Assembly (NCBI GenBank): GCA_017161305.1
Contig: CP031518.1
Location: 2,170,001 to 2,234,000, forward strand
Direction of reading: 5' to 3'
Length of the DNA: 64,000 bases
Source: Treponema ruminis
Lineage (GTDB): Bacteria > Spirochaetota > Spirochaetia > Treponematales > Treponemataceae
Made by a program: the position numbers and the translations under genes. The notes under the pieces were generated by a model. It searched no databases. It had not been told where the DNA came from and saw only the letters and a program-made list of their open reading frames with translations. Numbering within the stretch: position 1 is the stretch's first letter; the number at the start of each line of letters is the position of its first letter. Below are positions 57,335 to 64,000 of this stretch, piece after piece.

Positions 57335-59155
57335 ATGGAAATAAATAAAAATTCATACCTTAGTAAGACTTTCTCGATTTCTGTTGCAGTCATTCTGCTT
57401 GTTGCAATTCTTCTTGGTATTGTTTACAAAATGATTTCCAATCAGACGGCAATCAGAAATTTGAACCAGAAACTTCGTGAAGAAGTCAGTCAGAAGGCAA
57501 TCCTCATGGAAGGATACCTTAAGCCGGAGATTGCCCTTGTAGAAAAACTCTCTACGTCACCTGCAATCGTCCAATTCTTTAAGGATCCTTCTGATAAAGA
57601 CAATCGCAGGCGGGCAATGGCTGAATTCCAGAGTTTCAGCGATTCATTTTCTTCCCACATGATTTTCTGGGCAAACGACATTGACAAGGAATTCTGGAAC
57701 GGAATGAAATTCTCATACAATCTTGATCCTGAAAATCCCAGCGATTACTGGTACAAAATGACTCTTTACGAGACGGATGTCTATAATTTCAATATCAACT
57801 ACAACGCTGAGATTGGCATGACCTGTCTTTGGCTCAACGTCGTCGTCCGTGATGAAAAGGGCAAGCCGATTGGCATGGCCGGAACCGGAATCGAGCTGGA
57901 CAACTTTATAAAAAACTGTTTTGACATGCTGGGCGAAGGCTTTACAATGTATTTCTTTAACGGCAATAAAGAAGTTACCGGTGCAATGGATAAAAAAACT
58001 CTGGTTGATAAAGTTCATATTGACGAGCTTTACAATCAGATTCCAGATTTTAATTCCCTCATAGAGACTGCAAAAAGAACTGCCGGCGAAAGTGGAAGCA
58101 TTGGCCTTTATAATATCAAGGTAAGTTCGCAGGAACTTGGTGTTATCCGCTATCTTCCGAGTTACGGCTGGTATCTTTTTATTACGGCTCCCGTAAAATC
58201 CGGAAAACAGGGCGGCATTTCAGCCTTCCTTGTGGTTATAATTGCAATCCAGCTTGTTTTTTCTATTTTTGTAATCTTCATCGCCAAACTTCACGGCATG
58301 ATGCAGAAAACCCGGCTGGCAAGTCAAAGCCTTGTAGCTGAAACTCAGAACCTTTCAGTCTCTTCAAAAGAAAACGCGGCTACGGCTCAGGATCAGAGTA
58401 CGGCGGTAAAGGAAATTGTCGCCACCATGGAAGACAATACGGCACTCAGCGAGGATATTTCCCAAAAAATCAAAAATGTCTCGGATGTAGCCTCAAAGAC
58501 CAACAGCGATGTAGCCGAAGGCGTCAATTATATAGAAGAAAACGTCCGTCAGCTGCAGGAAATTGCCGCTACAAACCTTAACACAATCAACGGAATCAAG
58601 GCCCTGGGGGATAAAATCGAAAACATCTGGGATATCGTTACCCTCATCAATGCCGTAGCAGACCAGGCAAAAATCATCGCCTTTAACGCGGAACTTGAGG
58701 CTTCCAGTGCGGGTGAGGCAGGCCGCAACTTCCATATTGTAGCGACTGAAATCCGCCGCCTTGCAGACGGAATCATTGACGGCACAAAAGAAATCAAGGA
58801 AAGGATTACTGAAATCCAGCAGTCTTCCGACAGCCTGATTATTGCCAGTGAAACCGGAACCGAAAAGATTCAGGAAGGTGTAGACAGCGCGAAGAGCCTT
58901 GAGGAGCGCTTTACCAGCATTAAAAATGCGTCAGAAGTTACGGCTAACAGCGCCAGTGACATTACGACGATTATCCAGCAGCAGGCGATTGCAAGCGAGC
59001 AGATGCTTACAACATTAAAGCAGATTGCGGCCGGTGTTGAGAACTTTACTGTTGCGACCGAGCACATTTCCAAGGCATCGCAGAACGTAAAGACAATCGC
59101 AACTGAGCTTAGTAACAGTAAAAATTCCGTAGCTAGGGCGGAACTGGAGGAATAA
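57335..59155 (+). CDS. Methyl-accepting chemotaxis-type receptor with Cache-like sensor
   Basis: 606 residues, the same plan as the preceding receptor: helix 1 at about 11-31, a periplasmic Cache-like domain (WYKMTLYETDVYNFNINYNA and KGKPIGMAGTGIELDNFIKN), helix 2 at about 300-325, and the signalling domain with tip ADQAKIIAFNAELEASSAGE. The sensor domain differs strongly from its neighbour, so ligands should differ. TGGAGA precedes the ATG. The C-terminus has no CheR-tethering pentapeptide of the NWETF type. Confidence 0.88.
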   Translation: MEINKNSYLSKTFSISVAVILLVAILLGIVYKMISNQTAIRNLNQKLREEVSQKAILMEGYLKPEIALVEKLSTSPAIVQFFKDPSDKDNRRRAMAEFQSFSDSFSSHMIFWANDIDKEFWNGMKFSYNLDPENPSDYWYKMTLYETDVYNFNINYNAEIGMTCLWLNVVVRDEKGKPIGMAGTGIELDNFIKNCFDMLGEGFTMYFFNGNKEVTGAMDKKTLVDKVHIDELYNQIPDFNSLIETAKRTAGESGSIGLYNIKVSSQELGVIRYLPSYGWYLFITAPVKSGKQGGISAFLVVIIAIQLVFSIFVIFIAKLHGMMQKTRLASQSLVAETQNLSVSSKENAATAQDQSTAVKEIVATMEDNTALSEDISQKIKNVSDVASKTNSDVAEGVNYIEENVRQLQEIAATNLNTINGIKALGDKIENIWDIVTLINAVADQAKIIAFNAELEASSAGEAGRNFHIVATEIRRLADGIIDGTKEIKERITEIQQSSDSLIIASETGTEKIQEGVDSAKSLEERFTSIKNASEVTANSASDITTIIQQQAIASEQMLTTLKQIAAGVENFTVATEHISKASQNVKTIATELSNSKNSVARAELEE

Positions 59156-59157
59156 TC

Positions 59158-59661
59158 ATGAACGAAGACATAATTGAACAGATTGCAAGGGAAAATGAGG
59201 CCAAGACTGAAGTCGTCGAAGAAAAAAAGATGACTACATGGCTGATTTTCTCGATTGCAAAGAAAAAATATGCAGTACGTTCCAGCGACGTTCTTGAAAT
59301 CATCCGTGATGTTGCCGTCTATAAGCTTCCCTTCATGCCAGCTTACATTGAGGGAGTTTTGAACCGGCGTGGCGATCCTTTCACGGTCATAAATCCCTGC
59401 GCCCTCATCGGAGAAGAGGACAGCAAGGCTCCGGACGAACCTTTGTTCCTGATTTTCAAGCGCAACGACGACCAGCTTTCGCTGCATATTTCAGATATTT
59501 TGTTCTTTACGGATATAGAGGAAGGTGACCTGAACATTATCCCCGGCAACAATGAGGAAGGCTTTTTCTTGGGCACCCTTGTTTACGGCGGAGATGAAAT
59601 TCCGGCACTGAATACCAACGCATTTGAGTTACTCATAAGGAAAGATCTTGGAAGCGCATAA
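59158..59661 (+). CDS. cheW: CheW coupling protein
   Basis: 167 residues. After an acidic N-terminal extension of about 24 residues comes a CheW domain: WLIFSIAKKKYAVRSSDVLE, LPFMPAYIEGVLNRRGDPFT, VINPCALIGEE. It would bridge receptors and CheA. The gene follows the third receptor by two bases and overlaps the next gene by 14 bases. Confidence 0.85.
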   Translation: MNEDIIEQIARENEAKTEVVEEKKMTTWLIFSIAKKKYAVRSSDVLEIIRDVAVYKLPFMPAYIEGVLNRRGDPFTVINPCALIGEEDSKAPDEPLFLIFKRNDDQLSLHISDILFFTDIEEGDLNIIPGNNEEGFFLGTLVYGGDEIPALNTNAFELLIRKDLGSA

Positions 59662-60151
59662 TCATTTTACATGCATTGCATATGACACGATAGATTTTCT
59701 CATTCAAAGTAAGTATGTAATTTTCGGCATCTATCTTGACGTCGAAAAAAACGTACAGAACATCGTATTTAACCGCGAGACTTTACCTCATATTCACATC
59801 GGTCATCTTCTTGAAAAGGAATTTGACTGCAAGTCACTTGAAGACTGCAATGTAGTTCTTGTCATGAAAAAGCAGAACTTTGCGGCTGACGTTCAGAAAA
59901 TGATTGAGGATTTTACCGAAACAGCTTTTCCTGCCAGCGGAAATCTTGCCGTCTCAGTGAACAGCTCAGTATCAAGTAAAATCATCGACATAAAGAATTT
60001 GCATTTGATTCCATCGAGCATCCGGGAAAGGCAGAATGAATGTGGTGTGTGCGCAATAGGTTTGACTGGAAAAAAGCAAATTTTAATATCTCCCGACAAC
60101 TTGCTGAAGAAATTCTTTGCTGTCGGTTTAATTAAAAAGGTAGGATTATAA
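59648..60151 (+). CDS. Divergent CheW-like protein
   Basis: 167 residues, beginning with TTG at 59648 behind AAGGAAAG and overlapping the end of cheW. Length, strand pattern and an ending like that of CheW (TGKKQILISPDNLLKKF) suggest a CheW fold, but the sequence has lost the GVxNLRG signature. It may act as a second, specialised coupling protein or an inhibitor. Assignment rests on context and weak pattern. Confidence 0.5.
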   Translation: MEAHNHFTCIAYDTIDFLIQSKYVIFGIYLDVEKNVQNIVFNRETLPHIHIGHLLEKEFDCKSLEDCNVVLVMKKQNFAADVQKMIEDFTETAFPASGNLAVSVNSSVSSKIIDIKNLHLIPSSIRERQNECGVCAIGLTGKKQILISPDNLLKKFFAVGLIKKVGL

Positions 60152-60153
60152 AA

Positions 60154-61155
60154 ATGAAAATCATAATTGCGGACACTTCTGCTGTAGTTCGTGCCATTTT
60201 CGAGCAGAATTTGCAGAAATATTCCGGTCTACAGATAATTGCCTCTGTTCCAAATTCAAGACAGCTTGCATTAAGCATTCAGCAGAATGAGCCTGACGTC
60301 ATAATCTGCGGCTTTGACTTAACTGAATCCATAATTTTCGAGGATTTTAAAAAATTTGCGATGTCAAATCAGCTTCCTATTCTTTTTCTGGCCGGAAGTG
60401 ATGAAGAACTCATTAAATCCAAGTCCCTCAACGTTTCTGAGTCAATGCTGAAGCCAAAGCTCAACAGCTACGATCCATCATTTTTTGACTCTGTTTCAGA
60501 GCGCCTCTCAAAGATAATTTCCCAGGCCCCGCGAAAATGTGCATCCGGCAGCGATACTTCTTCAAGTGACGCTTCCTTTAAGATTCTTTGCATCGGAGCT
60601 TCAACCGGCGGTCCTTCTGCGGTTTCCCAGGTTCTCAAAGGTCTTGGAAAGAATTTTCCTCTCCCAGTTCTTTACGCCCAGCATGTTGAAGTCGGTGCTG
60701 ATGAAAATCTTGCCATGTGGCTGTCCGGAGAGTGCCATAACATCCATGTTACAATCGCAAAGGACGGTGAAGAAGCCAAGCCGGCTCACGTTTACATGGC
60801 TCCTGCTGACAGGCATCTTGTGATTGATTACGCAAAGTCTAACGGAACGCCTGTCCTGCATTTGTCCGACGAGGAACCCGAACGATTTTTGAGGCCGGCC
60901 GTCAACAAGCTATTTAGAAGTGCGGCGCAATTTTATAAACAATCCTGCCTGGCGGTTCTTTTGACCGGAATGGGCATGGACGGTGCGGACGGTTGCAAGG
61001 TTATCTGCGATAAGGGCGGATGGACCATCGTTGAGGATAAGTCCACATGTACTGTCTTTGGAATGCCTGCCGCTGCGATTGAAGCGGGCGGAGCTAAGGA
61101 AATTTTACCGCGCGGTGATATTTCAAATCGAATTTTGGAATTGGTGAAAAAATGA
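60154..61155 (+). CDS. cheB: CheB-type protein-glutamate methylesterase with degenerate receiver
   Basis: 333 residues. The C-terminal methylesterase domain is complete: CIGASTGGPSAV (Ser150), AQHVEV (His177) and TGMGMDGADG (Asp276). It would demethylate and deamidate receptors. The N-terminal receiver domain is degenerate: the acidic pair reads ADTS, and the phosphoacceptor position in EPDVIICGFDL is Gly53, although Lys100-Pro101 remains. Phosphorylation by CheA therefore looks unlikely. Stop and start codons overlap with cheR. Confidence 0.88.
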   Translation: MKIIIADTSAVVRAIFEQNLQKYSGLQIIASVPNSRQLALSIQQNEPDVIICGFDLTESIIFEDFKKFAMSNQLPILFLAGSDEELIKSKSLNVSESMLKPKLNSYDPSFFDSVSERLSKIISQAPRKCASGSDTSSSDASFKILCIGASTGGPSAVSQVLKGLGKNFPLPVLYAQHVEVGADENLAMWLSGECHNIHVTIAKDGEEAKPAHVYMAPADRHLVIDYAKSNGTPVLHLSDEEPERFLRPAVNKLFRSAAQFYKQSCLAVLLTGMGMDGADGCKVICDKGGWTIVEDKSTCTVFGMPAAAIEAGGAKEILPRGDISNRILELVKK

Positions 61156-62024
61156 TTCAAGAGAAAAAGATTGCACTAACACAGGAAGAAACAGACTATT
61201 TCATTTCTCTTTTGACAGTCGGAACAGGAATCATTCCGCGTTCAAGTCACCGTGCAGGAATTCAGACTTATATCGAAAAGAAACTGGCTGAAAAAAATAT
61301 TACTGTTGCGGAATACAAGTTGAAGCTTCTTTCTGACAAAAATCTCTTTACAGAATTCATAAATGAAAGCACTGTAAATGAAACATATTTCTTCCGGGAA
61401 GAAAAGCAGTTTGCCCTTTTAAAGGAGCGCTACTTTCCTATGTGGAAGGCCATGTTCGGTACGGCTCCCATAAAAATCTGGAGCGCCGCCTGTTCTTATG
61501 GTGAGGAAGCCTATTCCCTTGCCGTGCTGGCAAAATGCTGCGGCATAAAGGCTTTGGTTACTGCCAGTGACATCAATTCAGAGGTTCTGGACCACTGCAA
61601 CAAGGGTGTTTTCTGGGAATCTTCAATCCGCTCTGTCGATGGCTTTACCTATAAAAATCTTCTCCTGCCTTACAGAACTGATGAGGGAAAAATCGCTTTC
61701 TCGGATGAAATCAAGTCCTGCATTCAGACCAGGGAGATAAATCTGTCAAAAATCGACACGCCTATGGGAGACGTAAACCTGCCTAAAAATCAGAATATCA
61801 TCTTCATCAGAAATGTCTTCATATATTTCAGTCAGGATCTCCGCAGAAGGATTTTAAATTCAATTGCAGAAAAGTGTCTTGCTGACGGAGGAATCCTTTT
61901 TGTTTCAATGAGCGAAATCGCGCAGTTTGATTCAAATGTTCTTCCGCCATCACTGGAAAAAATCATGGACGGAAGTGTTTTCTATTTTCGGAAAAAAACA
62001 AGGGAGGTAAAGTCAAATGGCTAA
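61152..62024 (+). CDS. cheR: Chemotaxis protein methyltransferase CheR
   Basis: 290 residues. An N-terminal helical domain, then the SAM-dependent methyltransferase domain with NESTVNETYFFREEKQF, IWSAACSYGEEAYSLAVLA (SAM site), TASDINSEVLDHC and IIFIRNVFIYF. It methylates receptor glutamates, opposing CheB. The ATG overlaps the cheB stop (ATGA), and the last codons overlap cheA. Confidence 0.92.
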   Translation: MIQEKKIALTQEETDYFISLLTVGTGIIPRSSHRAGIQTYIEKKLAEKNITVAEYKLKLLSDKNLFTEFINESTVNETYFFREEKQFALLKERYFPMWKAMFGTAPIKIWSAACSYGEEAYSLAVLAKCCGIKALVTASDINSEVLDHCNKGVFWESSIRSVDGFTYKNLLLPYRTDEGKIAFSDEIKSCIQTREINLSKIDTPMGDVNLPKNQNIIFIRNVFIYFSQDLRRRILNSIAEKCLADGGILFVSMSEIAQFDSNVLPPSLEKIMDGSVFYFRKKTREVKSNG

Positions 62025-64000
62025 AGTCTCGTCTGATATAATCGAAAGCTATGTTTCGGAAGTCAAGGAACTTCTGGAATCGGCTCGAAAAGATATAATG
62101 ACCCTCAAAAACTCTCAGAGTGATTCGGATGCACTTTCAAGTCTTTTAAGAAGCCTCCACACAATCAAGGGAAATTCGAGAATGCTCGGCTTTCCTACGG
62201 TTGAAAAACTTTCTCATTCGGTAGAAGACATCTATAAAAGCGTAAAGGACGGTAAAATCAAGAATACAGACCGTCTTGTAAAGCTTGTATATGCGGTTGC
62301 AGACAAAATCGAAGAGTGCGTTGCATCAATAGTGAAAAAGGGCACGGATGAAAAGGACATCGAGTCTTACCTGCAGTACTGTGATAAAATCGCAGCCGGC
62401 GAGCTTATCGATATAGATTCCTTCATAAATGAAATCAAGCGTGAGAAGGGTGAGAATCTTGAGGAAGATGATGAGGACGAATTCAACGAGCCTGTAAGTG
62501 AAATCCAGTCAATCCGAATCAAGCTTTCTCGCGTAAACGACATCATCACGGCCTTCGATACGATGATTACGCGGGAATTCCATCTTAAGCATCAGCTGGA
62601 CGAACTTCAGAAATTTGAGGAAGCCACTGGCAACCACGACCTGGCAAAAATCCGCAAGCAGTTTGAAAGCGACATTTACGCCCTGGAAACTTCCATTTTC
62701 AGCGTTCAGGAGCAGGTTTTCGACCTGCGCATGCTTCCAATCAGCATAGTCTTAAAGCCGCTCGAAAATACAATTGCCCTCGAAAGCATGAATCTTGGAA
62801 AGGACGTAAAATGTGACATCCCTTCGACAGACATTGCAATCGATAAGGTAATCCTCGAAGAACTTGGCGACATCCTCATGCACCTTGTGAGAAACGCCCT
62901 TGATCACGGAATTGAAAGCCCGGAAGACCGAAAAAAGGCTGGCAAGGACAAGCAGGGAACAATCACAATCAGCTGTGTACGCGAGACAAAGCACATTGAG
63001 CTTAAAATCAGCGATGACGGCCGGGGTCTTGATTACGAAAAAATCCGGGAAAAGGCGACAAAAGTCTATCCTGAGCGCACGGAAGAAATCAAAAACATGA
63101 GCGACCGTGAACTTTCCCAGTTCCTCTTTCAGTCAGGCTTTTCTACAAAGGACAAGGTTACTGAACTTTCAGGCCGGGGCGTTGGTCTTGACGTGGTCTG
63201 GGCGACAGTCGAAAAAATCAAGGGAAGAATCAAAATTGAAAGTACGGCAGGCAAGGGAACTTCATTTATCCTGCATTTCCCTCTTTCTCTTTCTACCTTG
63301 CAGGGACTTTTCGTTTATTCCAACGAAGAAAAATATCTCATTCCGTCCCAGCATATCGTTGACATCATTTACCGAAAAAAGAACGAGTACATCACCCTTC
63401 AGAACCAGAGCTACATCCGCCTTGAAGGCCAGCTTATCCCATGCTTCTCGCTTTCATCGCTTTTTGACGAGCAGAAGGGCAATAAAAATCAGGATGCCGA
63501 TTCAATCCTCATCGCCGAATACATGGAGCAGCGAATCGGTATTGTCGTTGAGCAGGTCCAGCAGTTCGTTTCCCTGGTCGTAAAACCCCTGCCTGATGCC
63601 TTTAAGAATTTTTCGATTCTTCAGGGAATTGTCTTTGACGAGCACTATGACATCGTTCCGATTCTTCATGTTCCTGACATCCTCAAGAAATTCAAGTCTC
63701 TCCGCGGCTACGACATAAAGAAATACGAGGCGGCATCTAAAAAGCGAGTCCAGCATATTCTTATTGTTGATGATTCTGATACCACACGCCAGATTGAGCG
63801 CTCCATTCTTGAAGGTGCGGGCTTTGCTGTTGATGCGGCTGTTGACGGAATTGACGGTCTTGAAAAGGCCAAGGCCAAGCAGTATGACCTTGTAATGTCG
63901 GACAAAGACATGCCTCGAATGACCGGTCTGGTCCTTCTTGATAACCTGCGTCGTCTTGAGCAGTACAAGGAAGTGCCTGTCGTAATCGTCTCTGCTGACC
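62017..64000 (+). CDS. cheA: CheA histidine kinase with C-terminal receiver domain (partial, runs off window)
   Basis: 661 codons are visible from the ATG at 62017; the gene continues beyond the window. Domains in order: HPt (about 1-105, SLHTIKGNSRMLGF, His48), an acidic linker with no clear P2 domain, dimerisation helices (about 165-240), HATPase (about 270-400, HLVRNALDHGIE, SDDGRGLDYE, GRGVGLDVVW), a CheW-like domain (about 405-540) and a receiver (from about 573, ILIVDDSDTTRQ, phosphoacceptor Asp629 in VMSDKDMPRMTG). This hybrid CheA-receiver form is typical of Wsp/Frz-like accessory pathways rather than the flagellar system. No separate cheY is seen. Confidence 0.92.
   Translation, partial: MAKVSSDIIESYVSEVKELLESARKDIMTLKNSQSDSDALSSLLRSLHTIKGNSRMLGFPTVEKLSHSVEDIYKSVKDGKIKNTDRLVKLVYAVADKIEECVASIVKKGTDEKDIESYLQYCDKIAAGELIDIDSFINEIKREKGENLEEDDEDEFNEPVSEIQSIRIKLSRVNDIITAFDTMITREFHLKHQLDELQKFEEATGNHDLAKIRKQFESDIYALETSIFSVQEQVFDLRMLPISIVLKPLENTIALESMNLGKDVKCDIPSTDIAIDKVILEELGDILMHLVRNALDHGIESPEDRKKAGKDKQGTITISCVRETKHIELKISDDGRGLDYEKIREKATKVYPERTEEIKNMSDRELSQFLFQSGFSTKDKVTELSGRGVGLDVVWATVEKIKGRIKIESTAGKGTSFILHFPLSLSTLQGLFVYSNEEKYLIPSQHIVDIIYRKKNEYITLQNQSYIRLEGQLIPCFSLSSLFDEQKGNKNQDADSILIAEYMEQRIGIVVEQVQQFVSLVVKPLPDAFKNFSILQGIVFDEHYDIVPILHVPDILKKFKSLRGYDIKKYEAASKKRVQHILIVDDSDTTRQIERSILEGAGFAVDAAVDGIDGLEKAKAKQYDLVMSDKDMPRMTGLVLLDNLRRLEQYKEVPVVIVSAD

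Overview
The window looks like chromosome from a host-associated Treponema-type spirochaete (Spirochaetota). The evidence is a set of beta-barrel outer-membrane proteins ending in an aromatic residue, many lipoproteins with loose spirochaetal lipoboxes, a BioW-type biotin operon, an expanded Rpn (PD-(D/E)XK) nuclease family, and several chemoreceptors. Species cannot be fixed from the sequence alone. No rRNA, tRNA, CRISPR array, prophage or classical insertion sequence was seen.

Layout. 1-13.5 kb is housekeeping: the end of a TRAP permease, a polyprenyl synthase, a TPR protein, an RseC-like protein, a putative zinc-protease lipoprotein, a metallo-beta-lactamase-fold protein, a pentapeptide-repeat protein, murI, manC, malQ, a split chromate transporter, deoD, asd and dapA. 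13.5-17.5 kb is a bioW-bioD-bioF-bioA operon behind a consensus promoter. 17.5-23.6 kb holds two large surface lipoprotein genes; the 1368-residue one carries a Ser/Thr-rich stretch that resembles a pore-forming hairpin. 23.9-34.9 kb has manA, a sugar nucleotidyltransferase, an EAL phosphodiesterase, lysA, an S1-domain protein, a histidine phosphatase, two beta-barrel proteins and a lipoprotein.

35-45.5 kb is an accessory island and the most unusual part. One complete porin gene (promoter, ribosome binding site, signal peptide) is accompanied by two paralogues that both start at the same point inside the signal-peptide codons and so lack export signals. Interleaved are Rpn-family genes, broken Rpn genes, orphan Rpn C-terminal tails, a tandem partial duplication with an exchanged tail, a 59-bp block repeated upstream of two Rpn genes and partly in front of one silent porin copy, and NudC and AAA-ATPase pseudogenes. 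This looks like a silent-cassette system for porin variation, possibly tied to the Rpn nucleases; that link is inference.

45.5-52.7 kb has an oligopeptide ABC transporter (binding protein, permease, and a permease-ATPase fusion joined through a hairpin repeat), plsC and prs. 52.8-64 kb is a complete chemosensory cluster: a FIST sensor gene facing away from three receptors, CheW, a divergent CheW-like protein, CheB with a degenerate receiver domain, CheR, and a CheA with a C-terminal receiver domain that runs off the window.

Two window-wide patterns stand out. Many operon-leading genes have a -10 box ending 6-8 bases before the start codon, often with a -35 box 16-17 bases upstream, which predicts leaderless mRNAs. 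A family of hairpin-rich repeats of about 100-120 bp occurs at least three times.
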